DNA from: Desulfobulbus oralis
GTDB lineage: Bacteria > Desulfobacterota > Desulfobulbia > Desulfobulbales > Desulfobulbaceae
DNA length: 64,000 nt
Direction: 5' to 3'
Assembly: GCF_002952055.1 (NCBI RefSeq)
Contig: NZ_CP021255.1
Location: 2,426,001-2,490,000 of the forward strand
Shown here: positions 33,555 to 43,713 of the stretch, in pieces
Layout: each line of letters starts with the position of its first letter
Numbering within the stretch: the first letter of the stretch is position 1
Position numbers and translations under genes: made by a program
The notes under the pieces: generated by a model
Seen by the model: the letters and a program-made list of their open reading frames with translations, nothing else
Database searches by the model: none
Told to the model about the DNA's origin: nothing

Positions 33555-34480
33555 CCTCTGCTGCTCCCCATCCTGCCCGGATTGCTGCTGTTCCTGTATC
33601 ATCTCCGCCTGTTTCGCTCCTGAGCTGTCCTGATTCATCGTTCTCCTGTCCTGCACCGTATGCGGCTCCACTGCCGCGGTTTCCCCGAGCGTGCCCGTGG
33701 CCGGCACTTCCTGCCCCTTCTCCGCCGTCGAGCCGCCAAAGCCCCGGAAGGGTTTCCGGGCAAAAATCGCCACCGCCCAGATGCTGACCTCGTAGAGCAG
33801 CATAATCGGCAGGGCCATGAGGCACTGATTGATCGCATCCGGGGTCGGCGTCAGGATGGCAGCCGCCACAAAGGCGATCAACACCGCATATTTCCGGTTT
33901 CTCGCCAGCAAGGCCCGGTTCACAAGCCCCACCTTGCCCAGAAAAACCATGAGCACCGGCAGGTCGAAAATCAGGCCAAAGGCCAGAAAGAGCCTGAGTG
34001 CCAGCGAAAAATATTCCTCCACCGCCGGCATGGCCACCAGCCACTCGTTGGCATAGCCGATAAGAAAGCGGAAAACCGGGGGAAAGGCGATAAAATAGCC
34101 GAACACCGCGCCGCCGGCAAAACACAGGCTCGCCACCAGCGTAAAGGGCAAAAGCACCCGTTTTTCATGGTGATAGAGCCCCGGCGCGACAAAACGCCAG
34201 ATTTGCAGCGAAATAACGGGACTGGCGCAGACAATGGCCGCGGTGAGGGCCAGCTTCAGGTAAAAAAAAACCCCGCCTGATAGGAGGTGAAGATCAGGCT
34301 CTGCTGTCCGGGCAGCACCCTGAGGAGCGGCTTCAGAAACCAGGCGGACAGCTCTTCGGTCACGGTCGAGAGCAGGACAAATGCGACCAGAACCGCTGCC
34401 AGGGAAATCATCAGACAGGAACGGAGCTCTGCCAGATGCGAGGTCAAGGGCTGTTGTTCAAATTTTTCGCTTGCGCTCAT
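33555..34480 (-). pseudogene. tatC: twin-arginine translocase subunit TatC, interrupted by a frameshift at a nine-T run
   Basis: TatC is the receptor of the Tat pathway, which exports folded cofactor proteins. The first 74 codons (34480 to 34256) give [14 protein letters not shown] and one transmembrane helix, then hit a stop just after nine consecutive T (34262-34270 on plus as A). The other TatC helices continue in the -1 frame: [35 protein letters not shown] and [12 protein letters not shown]. One extra T, or a -1 slip, would restore a TatC of about 250 residues. The C-terminal part then runs without a stop through a Gln/Glu-rich linker into the epimerase. A promoter lies upstream, so expression with slippage, a sequencing error or true loss all remain possible. 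Confidence 0.85.
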
Positions 34481-34510
34481 GACAGTTCACTTAAATTGAG
34501 AGGGTGCCCC

Positions 34511-34539
34511 TTTGTACCGTATCCGGCGGCCAATGTAAA
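34511..34539 (-). promoter_or_regulatory. promoter of the tatC-epimerase-ribF operon
   Basis: Minus-strand -35 TTTACA (34534-34539) and -10 TACAAA (34511-34516) are separated by 17 bases. Predicted transcription begins near 34504, about 25 bases before the tatC ATG. The ribosome binding site before that ATG is weak. Confidence 0.45.
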
Positions 34540-34599
34540 CGCCCGTATCGCCCGATCCGTTCCAAAGCTGCGGCAGGGCCGGGAGCAGCGCGATATTGT

Positions 34600-34627
34600 T
34601 TGACTTCTCCCTGACCTTGGCTATACC
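34600..34627 (+). promoter_or_regulatory. promoter of the two-component pair
   Basis: Plus-strand -35 TTGACT (34600-34605) and -10 TATACC (34622-34627) have a 16-base spacer. Predicted transcription starts near 34634, about 37 bases before the response regulator ATG. It is divergent from the tatC promoter about 60 bases away. Confidence 0.5.
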
Positions 34628-34670
34628 ATTTGCCGATCTTCCTGCACTGTTTTTGTCCCGGGGGTTAAGC

Positions 34671-36170
34671 ATGGCGTCCATTCTCGTGGTTGACGACGAA
34701 CTCAGCATGCGCGAGTTCCTCACCATTTTTCTCGAAAAACTGGGCCACTCGGTCATCAGCGCCGCAAACGGCGAGAAGGCCATGGTCATGGCCCAGGAGC
34801 ATCCGGTGGATCTGGTCATCTCCGACATCAGGATGCCGGGCATGAGCGGGCTGGATCTGCTGGCCCGGCTGAAAGCGCAGAAGCCGGAGCTGGCCTTCAT
34901 CCTGATCACCGCCTTCGCCTCGCCGGAAGATGCCGTTCTGGCCATGAAAAACGGCGCTTTCGACTACATCACCAAGCCCTTCAATGTGGATGAAGTGCGG
35001 CGTATCATCCAGGCTGCACTGGAGAAAAAACAGAGCCAGGCCGCGGAGCCGATCGATGATTTTCCGGAAATCATCGGCCAAAGCCCGGAGATGATGAAGA
35101 TCTTCGACCTGATCAAACGTGTGGCCCCAACCCCGGCCAACGTGCTGATCTACGGCGAATCCGGAACCGGCAAGGAGCTGGTGGCCCAGGCCATTCACAA
35201 CCGCTCGCAGGTGGCGAGAAAGCCCTTTGTGCCCATCATCTGCAGCGCCATTCCGGAAACCCTGCTGGAGAGCGAACTCTTTGGCCACGTGAAAGGCTCC
35301 TTTACCGGCGCCATTGCCGACAAGCCGGGGCTTTTCCAACTGGCCAGCGGCGGCACCGCCTTTCTGGACGAAATCGGCGAACTCACCCCGCTGATTCAGA
35401 CCAAGCTTCTGCGGGTACTGCAGGAACGGGAGTTCATGCCGGTCGGTTCAACCAAAACCGTGCAGCTCAACGCCCGCATCATCACCGCCACCAACCGCAT
35501 CCTGGAGCAGGAAATCATTGCCGGCAATTTCCGGGAAGACCTGTACTACCGGCTGGCCGTGGTGCCCATCCGCCTGCCCTCGCTCCGCGAGCGGGCAGGC
35601 GACATCCCGCTCCTGGTGGATTATTTCCTGAAAAAATACTCGGAGCGCCTGGGCACGCCCATGCCACCCATGTCGTCCTACGGCATGGAGGTGCTGATGC
35701 AGTACGATTTCCCGGGCAACGTGCGGGAGCTGGAAAACATCATCGAGCGCGGCGTGGCCATGTCCAGCTCCAACATCATCCTGCCCGACAATCTGATTCT
35801 TTCTTCCCACCGCAGGAAGCAGAACAGTGCAGCCACTACGGCAGCGGCCGCCCTGGAGCCGGCCAGTCCCACAGCGCCGGAACCGGCCAGGCCAGACGCC
35901 GCCCGGCCCGACCTTGGCAGCGGGCCGGCGGCAGGGGCCGGAGCCGGCCATAGCCCAGCGGACAAGCCGGAGCAGGAGATTTTCCTGGCCGCCCACAGTG
36001 AGGCCGAACTCTACGAGCGCGGCCTGGACGAAGTGCTGGAGCAACTGGAGCGCCGCCTCATTCTGCACGCCCTGGCCAAGGCGGACAACTCGAAGACCAG
36101 GGCGGCTGAACTGCTGAAACTGAGCTTTCGCAGTCTGCGCTACAAAACAAAAAAGCTGGGCATCGACTGA
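34671..36170 (+). CDS. sigma-54-dependent response regulator (NtrC/PilR family)
   Basis: The 499-residue protein is a bacterial enhancer-binding activator. The receiver domain (residues 1-120) has the acidic pair VVDDE, the phosphorylated aspartate in VISDIRMPGMSG and the conserved lysine in ITKPFN. The AAA+ domain shows Walker A YGESGTGKELV and FLDEIGEL. The sigma-54 contact loop reads GSFTGA instead of the usual GAFTGA. An Ala/Pro-rich linker leads to a C-terminal Fis-type helix-turn-helix (KTRAAELLKLSFRSLRYK). The ATG at 34671 has a GGGGGT ribosome binding site. A histidine kinase gene follows 29 bases later. Target genes are not in the window. Confidence 0.93.
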   Translation: MASILVVDDELSMREFLTIFLEKLGHSVISAANGEKAMVMAQEHPVDLVISDIRMPGMSGLDLLARLKAQKPELAFILITAFASPEDAVLAMKNGAFDYITKPFNVDEVRRIIQAALEKKQSQAAEPIDDFPEIIGQSPEMMKIFDLIKRVAPTPANVLIYGESGTGKELVAQAIHNRSQVARKPFVPIICSAIPETLLESELFGHVKGSFTGAIADKPGLFQLASGGTAFLDEIGELTPLIQTKLLRVLQEREFMPVGSTKTVQLNARIITATNRILEQEIIAGNFREDLYYRLAVVPIRLPSLRERAGDIPLLVDYFLKKYSERLGTPMPPMSSYGMEVLMQYDFPGNVRELENIIERGVAMSSSNIILPDNLILSSHRRKQNSAATTAAAALEPASPTAPEPARPDAARPDLGSGPAAGAGAGHSPADKPEQEIFLAAHSEAELYERGLDEVLEQLERRLILHALAKADNSKTRAAELLKLSFRSLRYKTKKLGID

Positions 36171-36199
36171 AGCCCGCACATCTCCCCCGAGAAGACGCC

Positions 36200-37921
36200 A
36201 TGAATGCCTTTTTCACCCAGCTCTTCCGCCCCGTGGTGGACAGCGAAGCGGCCACCAGAAAACATCTGCTCTGGTGGATGCTGCTCCGGCTCCTGCTGAT
36301 GAGCGTCCTCTGCATCACAGCGGCCCTGCTGCGTGACCGGAGCAACAATCTCATTATTCCGCCCCTGCCGCAAACGAGCTTCTTCCTGCTGGCGCTCTGC
36401 CTTTTTTCCATCGGCTCGGCCTTCCTGCTGCAGAAGGCGAACTTCAAGGGCCGGAAGCTCAAGGCCTTTGTCCTCGCCCAACTCTGGGCCGATGCCCTGT
36501 TCGTGGCCTTTTTCGTCTACGCCACGGGCTGCAGCTTCTCGAACTTCACCCCGCTCTTCATCCTGCCCATCATCACGGCCGGTCTCATTCTCTACAAACC
36601 GGGCAGTCTGATCCTGGCCACGGGCAGCACCTTTCTCTACGCTGCCGTGCTGCTGGTGGAACTGTATGGCCCGCTGCCCGAATATTTTCAGGCCACGAAC
36701 TACCGCAGGCCGGTGCAGCTCCTGATGCTGCTGACACCCTTTGCCTTTTACGGCCTGCTCTTCTTTTTGTCCGCCCTGCTGAGCGGCCAGATGGGCAGCC
36801 GCCTGCACCGCACCCAGCAGGCGCTGCGCAAGACCACCCAGGCCTACGGCCAGTTGGCGCATCTGTACCGCCAGATCTTCAACGACATCAGTACCGGCAT
36901 CATCACCACCGACCCCGCGGGCCGCATCAATTCCTACAACCAGGCCGCAGCCAGCATCACCGGCTGCAAACGGGCACAGGTGCTGGGCGAGCCGCTGGCC
37001 CGCCACTTTTCAGCCATTGCCGACCACCTCTCCGAAAACCAGGGCCGCAGTGTCTGCGACTTTGTCAAGCCGGACGGCGAAGCGATCCGCCTCGGCTATT
37101 CCTGCGCACCGCTCCGCCTCGTGGAGTCTGAGGACAGGGAGGCCGGTCTGGCCAAGGTGATTACGCTGCAGGACATCAGCCGGGTGGAACGCATGGAGCG
37201 GCAGATGCGGGAAGCCGAAAAACTGGCTGCCATCGGCGAGATGAGCGCCATGATCGCCCACGATTTCCGGAACCCGCTGGCCGCCATTTCCGGTTCGGCC
37301 CAGATGCTGTCCATGTCCGCAGACAGCAGCCAGGCCGGCGCCACCAGGGTGACCGCCACGCTGGCAGCCATCATTCTGCGCGAGACCGGGCGCATGGAGA
37401 AGACCATCGCGGATTTTCTCCTCTTTGCCCGGCCGCAGCCGCCGCGGCAGCAATGGTTTCAGCTCAGGCCGGTTCTGGAAGACCAGATTGCACGTTTTCT
37501 GGGGGCGGGCGAGCGCTTTTCGAACCTCACGCTCCAATGGGACATTCCGGTGGACATGCTCTGCTGGGCAGACCAGGGGCAGATTGGAGTCATTGTCCGG
37601 CAGGCGGTGGAAAACGCCTGGCTGGAAGTGCAGGAAAACCAGGCCATCATTCTGATCCGGGCCTTCGTGCAGGAACTGCCCGGAGAGCATAACAGCCTGT
37701 CGCTCGAAGTGTGCGATCAGGGGCCGGGCATTCCAGTGGAACTCAGGGAAAAGGTGTTTGCGCCCTTCTTCTCGCACCGCGCCAAGGGCACGGGCCTGGG
37801 ACTGGCCATTGTGCGCCAGATTGCCCAGCAGCATGGGGGCACGGCGCTGATCGACGAAAGCGAAGACTATCGCTGCATCGTGCGGATCACAATGCCCCAG
37901 CCGAAGATAGCGCCCCGCTGA
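36200..37921 (+). CDS. membrane sensor histidine kinase (PilS/NtrB-like)
   Basis: The 573-residue kinase has about six hydrophobic N-terminal helices (residues 25-200), as in PilS. A PAS domain follows ([20 protein letters not shown]) near residue 235. The H box is [18 protein letters not shown] near residue 355. The ATP-binding domain has an N box QAVENAW, G1 DQGPGIP and G2 [19 protein letters not shown]. It presumably phosphorylates the regulator encoded just upstream. The PilS/PilR pairing in other bacteria controls type IV pili; here that is only an inference from the layout. Its stop lies 35 bases inside the opposing murA gene. Confidence 0.92.
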   Translation: MNAFFTQLFRPVVDSEAATRKHLLWWMLLRLLLMSVLCITAALLRDRSNNLIIPPLPQTSFFLLALCLFSIGSAFLLQKANFKGRKLKAFVLAQLWADALFVAFFVYATGCSFSNFTPLFILPIITAGLILYKPGSLILATGSTFLYAAVLLVELYGPLPEYFQATNYRRPVQLLMLLTPFAFYGLLFFLSALLSGQMGSRLHRTQQALRKTTQAYGQLAHLYRQIFNDISTGIITTDPAGRINSYNQAAASITGCKRAQVLGEPLARHFSAIADHLSENQGRSVCDFVKPDGEAIRLGYSCAPLRLVESEDREAGLAKVITLQDISRVERMERQMREAEKLAAIGEMSAMIAHDFRNPLAAISGSAQMLSMSADSSQAGATRVTATLAAIILRETGRMEKTIADFLLFARPQPPRQQWFQLRPVLEDQIARFLGAGERFSNLTLQWDIPVDMLCWADQGQIGVIVRQAVENAWLEVQENQAIILIRAFVQELPGEHNSLSLEVCDQGPGIPVELREKVFAPFFSHRAKGTGLGLAIVRQIAQQHGGTALIDESEDYRCIVRITMPQPKIAPR

Positions 37922-39197
37922 TCCTGTCAATGTGCGCACCCAGGCCCTTGAGCTTGCCGACCATGTTTTCGTAGCCGCGCTCCAGGTGGTAGATGCGGGA
38001 AATTTCTGTCCTGCCCCGGGCGGCCAGGCCGGCAATCACGAGCGATGCCGAAGCGCGCAGGTCGGTTGCCATGACCGGCGCGCCGGAAAGGCTGTTCCGG
38101 CCCTGGCCGCGTACCACGGCCCGCGAACCTTCGATGGTGATGTCCGCGCCCATGCGCAGCAGCTCGGCCACATGCATGAAGCGGTTTTCAAAAATGGTTT
38201 CATGGATGACCGAGGTGCCTTCCGCCAGTGTCATCAGCGCCATGAACTGCGCCTGCAGATCGGTCGGGAAACCGGGATAGGGCCGGGTCGTGATGTCAAT
38301 GCTCTCCAGGGCGCAGCGGCTCAGCCCGCCGTCGTCCGGACAGTACACCAGGAGCATGTCGTCCTGCCCTTCCTCGATCACCAGCCCGCAGTGCTGCAGT
38401 TTGTCGGCAAGGGCGCGCACATGCTCGGGCACGCAGTTTTTCAGCAGCACCCGGCCGCCGCAGGCCGCCACCGCAATCATATAGGTGCCGGTTTCGATGC
38501 GGTCGGGGATCACCGCCGTTCGGGCCGGCTGCAGGCGGGCCACGCCGTGCACCACCAGGCTGTCCGTATCCTTGCCGTCGATGCAGGCCCCCATCCCGTT
38601 GAGCATGTCGATGAGATTGCCCACCTCCGGCTCCCGCGCTGCGTTGTCGATGTGGGTCTCGCCCGCCGCGCAGACCGCCGCCATCAGTACATTCTCCGTG
38701 CCGGTCACCGAGGGCACGTCGAAGTATATGGCGCCACCCTGCAGGGGGCCGGGGGAGCGGGCCTCCACATAGCCCTGTTCAAGGCGGGTCTCGACGCCCA
38801 GGCGCTCGAAACCCTTCAGGTGATAGTCAATCGGCCTGGCCCCGATCGCGCAGCCGCCTGGCAGGGAAACCCGGGCGCAACCCAGCCGGCTGAGCAGGGG
38901 CCCCAGGACCAGGACCGAAGCCCGCATGGTCCTGACCATCTCGTAGGGCGCTTCCGCCCCGCTGAGGACATCGGCATTGATGCGCACCAAGCCGCCGTCC
39001 CGCTCCCAGCGCGCCCCCAGGCTTGCCAGCAGGCCCAGCATGGTGCGGGTGTCACGGAGATCGGGCACGTTCTCCAGCACGTGCTCGCCAGGAGCCAGCA
39101 GGGTCGCCGCCAGAAGCGGCAGGGCGGCATTCTTGGCGCCGCTGATCGGCACTTCGCCATACAGGGGCGAACCGCCTTCGATCACGAGTTTGTCCAT
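37887..39197 (-). CDS. murA: UDP-N-acetylglucosamine 1-carboxyvinyltransferase
   Basis: MurA transfers enolpyruvate from PEP to UDP-GlcNAc, the first committed step of peptidoglycan synthesis. The 436-residue protein begins [16 protein letters not shown] (ATG at 39197; an upstream start three codons earlier is less likely). It shows [16 protein letters not shown]. The catalytic cysteine is near residue 116 in [13 protein letters not shown], so the enzyme should be fosfomycin-sensitive. The C-terminal repeat has [13 protein letters not shown]. Its 3' end overlaps that of the histidine kinase by 35 bases, tail to tail. Confidence 0.97.
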   Translation of the reverse strand: MDKLVIEGGSPLYGEVPISGAKNAALPLLAATLLAPGEHVLENVPDLRDTRTMLGLLASLGARWERDGGLVRINADVLSGAEAPYEMVRTMRASVLVLGPLLSRLGCARVSLPGGCAIGARPIDYHLKGFERLGVETRLEQGYVEARSPGPLQGGAIYFDVPSVTGTENVLMAAVCAAGETHIDNAAREPEVGNLIDMLNGMGACIDGKDTDSLVVHGVARLQPARTAVIPDRIETGTYMIAVAACGGRVLLKNCVPEHVRALADKLQHCGLVIEEGQDDMLLVYCPDDGGLSRCALESIDITTRPYPGFPTDLQAQFMALMTLAEGTSVIHETIFENRFMHVAELLRMGADITIEGSRAVVRGQGRNSLSGAPVMATDLRASASLVIAGLAARGRTEISRIYHLERGYENMVGKLKGLGAHIDRISGALSSAGAL

Positions 39198-39224
39198 GGC
39201 AATCAAAAGGATTCCGGGTCGGCC

Positions 39225-40094
39225 TCATGCGGCTGCACGTGCGGCCAGAACCCGGGAACGGCCGGCCAGATCCGGCAGAATCCGCACATCTTCATAAGAG
39301 GAGGACGCAGTGAACAGGCTGCGCACAGCCTCCGCCTGCGTCGCGCCTATTTCCAGAAACAACCCGGCGCCGGGCCGGAGGAACGGGCCCGCGTTCCGGC
39401 TGATGGCGCTGAGGCAGTCCAGACCATCCGGGCCGCCGAAAAGCGCCGAACGGGGCTCAAAGCAGCCCACCTCGGGCGCCAGTGCGGCCATCTCCCGAGC
39501 CGACACATAGGGCGGATTGCTCACCAGCACATCGTAGCGGGCGCCTGCGGGCAGGGCTGCAAAGCAATCGCCCCGCACAAAGGCGATGCGCTCCGCCACG
39601 CCATGCCGGCGGGCATTTTCGGCTGCCACCCTAAGCGCTGCAGCCGAGCGATCCACAGCCGTCACCCGGCAGCCCAGCTCCCGGGCCAGCACCACGGCAA
39701 TCACGCCGCTGCCCGTGCCCAGATCCAGAGCCTGCCATGAGGCGTCCACCCCGGCGGCACGGCTCGAGGCCAGGGCCTGCTCCACCAGAAACTCGGTCTC
39801 CGGTCGGGGAATGAGCACATCCCGGGACACCGAAAAAGGCAGCCCCCAGAACTCCCGCTCGCCCAGAATATAGGCCAGCGGCTCCCGGCTCAGGCGTCTG
39901 CGGACCAGGGCCGCGAAGCGGGCTGCTGCCCCATCACCGACCGTATCCCGCTCGTGCACGATCAGCCCGGCCCGGTTCAGGCCGAACACATGCTGTGCCA
40001 GCAGTCTGGCCTCCAGTTCCGCACATTCGATCCCGGCCCGCGCAAAGGCAGCCGCACCTTCAGCGACCAAAACGCCAAGAACAGGGCCGGTCAC
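39225..40094 (-). CDS. prmC: peptide chain release factor N5-glutamine methyltransferase
   Basis: PrmC methylates the glutamine of the GGQ motif in release factors RF1 and RF2. The 289-residue protein starts at a GTG overlapping the prfA stop by four bases (GTGA). An N-terminal helical domain has [15 protein letters not shown], followed by the SAM-binding [15 protein letters not shown] and the catalytic VSNPPYVS motif. Coupling to prfA, which encodes its substrate, is the standard arrangement. Confidence 0.97.
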   Translation of the reverse strand: MTGPVLGVLVAEGAAAFARAGIECAELEARLLAQHVFGLNRAGLIVHERDTVGDGAAARFAALVRRRLSREPLAYILGEREFWGLPFSVSRDVLIPRPETEFLVEQALASSRAAGVDASWQALDLGTGSGVIAVVLARELGCRVTAVDRSAAALRVAAENARRHGVAERIAFVRGDCFAALPAGARYDVLVSNPPYVSAREMAALAPEVGCFEPRSALFGGPDGLDCLSAISRNAGPFLRPGAGLFLEIGATQAEAVRSLFTASSSYEDVRILPDLAGRSRVLAARAAA

Positions 40095-41164
40095 AGCCCG
40101 TCCGTCCGGTTCAGGGCCTCGGTCTGGAAATGGGTGGCCAGAGGCAGGAGCACCTCGTCCAGCACGCCTTCCATGAACTGGTCCAGCCTGTACAGGGTCA
40201 GATTGATACGATGATCGGTGACCCGGCCCTGGGGGAAATTGTAGGTGCGGATACGCTCGCTGCGGTCGCCGCTGCCCACCTGACCCCTGCGGTCTTCGGA
40301 GATGCGCTCGTGGCGTTCCTGCTCCAGCTTGTCCAAGAGCCGCGCCCGCAGCACCTGGAGTGCCTTGGCCTTGTTTTTGTGCTGGGATTTTTCGTCCTGA
40401 CAGGTCACCACCATGCCGGTGGGCAGATGGGTGACCCGGACCGCGGAATCCGTGGTGTTCACTGACTGTCCGCCCGGCCCGGAGGAACGGTAGACGTCGA
40501 ATTTGAGTTCATTGGGCTCGATGTGCAGCTCCACCTCGTCAGCCTCGGGGATAATGGCCACGGTCACCGCCGAAGTGTGGATGCGGCCCTGGGTTTCCGT
40601 GTCCGGCACGCGCTGCACCCGGTGCACCCCGGACTCGTACTTGAGGTGCGAATACACCTGAGCGCCGCTGATCTGTGCGATAATTTCCTTGAAACCGCCA
40701 ATGCCCGTGGCGCTGGAGTTCACCACTTCGACCTTCCAGCCCTTGCTCTCGGAGTAGCGGTTGTACATGCGAAAGAGATCCGCCGCAAAGAGGGCTGCCT
40801 CGTCGCCGCCGGTGCCGGCCCGGATTTCCAGAAAGATGTTTTTCTCGTCGTTCGGGTCCCTGGGCAAAAGCTGGATGCGGATGGCCCGCTCCAGTTCTGG
40901 CTTGCGCGCCTCAAGCGCTTCCAGCTCCGCCCTGGCAAGCGAAACCAGTTCCGGGTCTTCCTCGGTCTGCGCCAGCTCGCGGCTGCCGGCGATCTCGGCC
41001 AGCAGTTTTTTGTACTGCCCATACAGTGCGGCCACCCTGGCCACCTGGGTGTGCTCCCGCACCGCGGCGCGGTACTCGTCCTGACGAGTCAGCAGCTCCG
41101 GATCGGCGAGCCGCCGCTCCAGCGCCGACAATTTTTCACCGATATCGGCAAGCTGCTCAAACAT
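40091..41164 (-). CDS. prfA: peptide chain release factor 1
   Basis: RF1 terminates translation at UAA and UAG. The ATG at 41164 gives 357 residues starting [19 protein letters not shown], matching the family; the upstream extension is not conserved. The catalytic GGQ lies in [18 protein letters not shown] near residue 235. The stop-codon anticodon loop region is preserved. It overlaps prmC by four bases and follows rpmE by 66 bases. Confidence 0.97.
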   Translation of the reverse strand: MFEQLADIGEKLSALERRLADPELLTRQDEYRAAVREHTQVARVAALYGQYKKLLAEIAGSRELAQTEEDPELVSLARAELEALEARKPELERAIRIQLLPRDPNDEKNIFLEIRAGTGGDEAALFAADLFRMYNRYSESKGWKVEVVNSSATGIGGFKEIIAQISGAQVYSHLKYESGVHRVQRVPDTETQGRIHTSAVTVAIIPEADEVELHIEPNELKFDVYRSSGPGGQSVNTTDSAVRVTHLPTGMVVTCQDEKSQHKNKAKALQVLRARLLDKLEQERHERISEDRRGQVGSGDRSERIRTYNFPQGRVTDHRINLTLYRLDQFMEGVLDEVLLPLATHFQTEALNRTDGL

Positions 41165-41230
41165 GGGCGCAAAAAAAGCGTGACCTGCCCATACCGGATG
41201 GGAACAGGCCACGGCGGATAAACGGGACGG

Positions 41231-41458
41231 TTATTTCCTGCCGGCTGCCTTGGCAGCCAGATGGGCCGCATACTTCTTCTTGAACTTCTCGATACGGCCT
41301 GCAGTATCCACCAGCTTTTGCTTGCCCGTGAAAAAGGGATGGCAGGCAGAGCAGATTTCCACGTGCATTTCCCTGTTGACCGAACCCAGCTCGATCTCGT
41401 TGCCGCAGGCGCAGACCGCCTTGATATGGTGGTATTCCGGATGAATATTCGCCTTCAT
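41231..41458 (-). CDS. rpmE: 50S ribosomal protein L31
   Basis: L31 bridges the ribosomal subunits. The ATG at 41458 gives 75 residues starting [20 protein letters not shown]. Cysteines C16, C18, C36 and C39 mark the zinc-binding form. [20 protein letters not shown] is conserved near the C-terminus. It sits between rho and prfA, a common order. Both L31 and L33 here are the zinc-containing types. Confidence 0.97.
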   Translation of the reverse strand: MKANIHPEYHHIKAVCACGNEIELGSVNREMHVEICSACHPFFTGKQKLVDTAGRIEKFKKKYAAHLAAKAAGRK

Positions 41459-41545
41459 GTTGTCCTCCTCAACGGAAAAAAATCGCGGTAAGCAAGCGCG
41501 CACACATATAAACCAGATGGACTGCTTTGCAAAGTGAAATGCCGC

Positions 41546-42793
41546 CTAACGGTTCATGGCGGCAAAGAATTCCTGGTTGCTCTTGGTTTGTCCCATCTTG
41601 TCCAGGAGAAATTCCATGGCATCCACCGGATTCATCGCGGAGAGCAATTTTCTGAGAATCCAAATGCGGTTCAACTCCTCGGGCGGCAGCAGCAGATCCT
41701 CCTTCCTGGTGCCGGACTTCAGCATGTCAATGGCCGGATACACACGACGATTCGCCATCTTGCGGTCCAGCACGATCTCCATGTTGCCCGTGCCCTTGAA
41801 TTCCTCGAAAATCACCTCATCCATGCGGCTGCCGGTTTCAATCAGCGCGGTGGCGAGAATGGTCAGACTGCCGCCCTCTTCCACATTTCTGGCCGCCCCG
41901 AAAAAGCGTTTGGGCCGGTGCAGGGCATTGGCTTCCACGCCGCCGGAAAGAATCTTGCCGGATGCGGGCGTGACCGTGTTGTAGGCCCGGGCCAGACGGG
42001 TGATGGAGTCCAGCATGATGACCACGTCCTTCTTGTGTTCCACCAGCCGTTGCGCCTTCTGGATGACCATCTCCGCCACCTGAATATGGCGCTGCGGCGG
42101 CTCGTCAAAGGTGGAACTGACTACCTCGGCCCGGACGGTGCGCTGCATGTCGGTCACCTCTTCGGGCCGCTCGTCGATCAAAAGCACAATCAGGATGATC
42201 TCCGGATGGTTGGCGACGATGGCGTTTGCGATCTGCTGCATCAAAACGGTCTTGCCGGTGCGGGGCGGGGCCACGATCAGGCCACGCTGGCCCTTGCCCA
42301 GGGGCGAGGCGATGCTCAACACCCGCATGGAAAGGTTGTCCGGCGTGGTTTCCAGATTGATGCGCTCATCCGGATGGAGCGGGGTCAGGTTGGTGAAGGT
42401 GGTTTTGTTCTTGGCTGCTTCCGGCGGATCGTAGTTGATGCTGTCCACCTTCAGGAGTGCAAAGTAGCGCTCGTTGTCCTTGGGTGAGCGCACCTCGCCC
42501 TCGATGGTGTCGCCGGTACGCAGGTTGAGCCGCCGTATCTGCGAAGGGGAGACATAGATATCGTCCGGGCCGGGCAGATAGTTGTAATCCGGCGCACGCA
42601 AAAAGCCGAAGCCGTCCTGCAGAATCTCCAGCACGCCGCTTCCCCGGAGTTTGCCCTCGTCATCCGCCTGTACCTTCAGAATGGCGAAGATGAGCTCCTG
42701 CCGGGTCATGTTGCTGAAGCCCTCGATATTGAGGGCAGCGGCCATATTGACCAGTTCCTTGATTTTTTTGTTCTTCAGATCGGAGAGATTCAT
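41546..42793 (-). CDS. rho: transcription termination factor Rho
   Basis: Rho is the hexameric RNA helicase that ends transcription on untranslated C-rich RNA. The 415-residue protein begins [19 protein letters not shown]. The N-terminal RNA-binding domain has [20 protein letters not shown] and [16 protein letters not shown]. The motor has Walker [10 protein letters not shown], Walker [16 protein letters not shown], and the R and Q loop regions. There is no clear Shine-Dalgarno before the ATG. Upstream is a 314-base pyrimidine-rich leader. Confidence 0.97.
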   Translation of the reverse strand: MNLSDLKNKKIKELVNMAAALNIEGFSNMTRQELIFAILKVQADDEGKLRGSGVLEILQDGFGFLRAPDYNYLPGPDDIYVSPSQIRRLNLRTGDTIEGEVRSPKDNERYFALLKVDSINYDPPEAAKNKTTFTNLTPLHPDERINLETTPDNLSMRVLSIASPLGKGQRGLIVAPPRTGKTVLMQQIANAIVANHPEIILIVLLIDERPEEVTDMQRTVRAEVVSSTFDEPPQRHIQVAEMVIQKAQRLVEHKKDVVIMLDSITRLARAYNTVTPASGKILSGGVEANALHRPKRFFGAARNVEEGGSLTILATALIETGSRMDEVIFEEFKGTGNMEIVLDRKMANRRVYPAIDMLKSGTRKEDLLLPPEELNRIWILRKLLSAMNPVDAMEFLLDKMGQTKSNQEFFAAMNR

Positions 42794-43107
42794 GGGCAGA
42801 CGGGGCCGCTACAGGCCAAAGGAGAAGGAGAAATGCAGCGCGTCCCGGCGCCACCGCAGGGCAATGGGCCGAAACATGCCGGAACAATACGGCGGCAGAT
42901 GCAAGGGGGCTTGTACGTATTCAAAAGACGGGAACAAGCGGCATGGCAAGGATGCCGGCAGCAGAAATTAACAGAGCGCCGAAAAGATGCGCAGCGGCAA
43001 TGACAGCGATGACAACAGGCAAGTAAAGCTTGCGGGATTGCAAAACAGAAGATCCGCACGAAAGGAGCGCGAAGTGCAAGGGATGCTATTGAATTTGGGT
43101 AGCGCTG
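42794..43107 (-). promoter_or_regulatory. gene-free leader of rho, pyrimidine-rich
   Basis: No plausible gene lies in these 314 bases. On the minus (sense) strand there are long stretches rich in C and T and poor in G, for example around 42899-42936 and 42821-42838. Such sequence resembles Rho loading sites, and E. coli rho is attenuated by Rho in its own leader. No convincing -35/-10 pair or terminator was identified, so the promoter position is unknown. Confidence 0.35.
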
Positions 43108-43713
43108 TCAAGCACTTTCTTGTACCCGTTTCTCCAGCGCTTCACCCAGCCGGACAGCGGCCCGCCGCGTTTCGGCCCAGCTCCCGTTGTTAGCAATCAC
43201 ATAGTCGGCCAGACGCGCCTTTGCGGCCAGATCCATCTGGGCCGACAGCGCCTGCCTGGCCTGTTTGTGGCTTACGTGGTCCCTGCGCACGAGCCGGCAG
43301 AATTGCACGGCCCTGCGGGCATAGACCACCAAAACGGCATCCATGTGCTGCTGCCAGCCTGCTTCGTACAGCAACGGCACCTCCACCAGCACGAGCGGGG
43401 CCCCGCCGCAGCGGGCAATCTCCTCCCGCATGCGGGCCAGCGCCACGGGATGCAGCAGGCTGTCGACCTGCTGCCGCAGCCCGGCATCGGCGAACAGGGC
43501 TGCCCGCAGGCAAGGCCGGTCGATGGCGCCATCCGGGCGCTCGTAGCCGGTCCCAAATGCGGCATGCAGCGCCTGCCAGCCCGGCTGTCCCTGGTCCAGA
43601 AGACTGCGGCAGCAGTGGTCCATATCGACAAGCGGCGCCAGACAATAACTGGCCAGCAGGCGGCTGACGCTGCTCTTGCCGGAGCCGATGCCGCCGGTGA
43701 CGCCCAAAATCAC
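43108..43713 (-). CDS. coaE: dephospho-CoA kinase
   Basis: CoaE phosphorylates the ribose 3'-OH of dephospho-CoA, the last step of coenzyme A synthesis. I place the start at the GTG at 43713, giving 201 residues starting (V/M)ILGVTGGIGSGKSSVSRLL, with the P-loop immediately. A GGGGAGGG ribosome binding site precedes it, and the GTGA overlaps the stop of the upstream pseudouridine synthase gene. The LVDMDHCCRSLL and LVEVPLLYEAGW segments are conserved. A longer reading would extend into the neighbour. Confidence 0.95.
   Translation of the reverse strand: MILGVTGGIGSGKSSVSRLLASYCLAPLVDMDHCCRSLLDQGQPGWQALHAAFGTGYERPDGAIDRPCLRAALFADAGLRQQVDSLLHPVALARMREEIARCGGAPLVLVEVPLLYEAGWQQHMDAVLVVYARRAVQFCRLVRRDHVSHKQARQALSAQMDLAAKARLADYVIANNGSWAETRRAAVRLGEALEKRVQESA

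Noticed and set aside
34487-34945. A minus-strand open frame of about 150 codons across the tatC/regulator gap
   Set aside because: Most of it is antisense to the response regulator, its composition is Ser/Arg-rich, and it would cover two good promoters.
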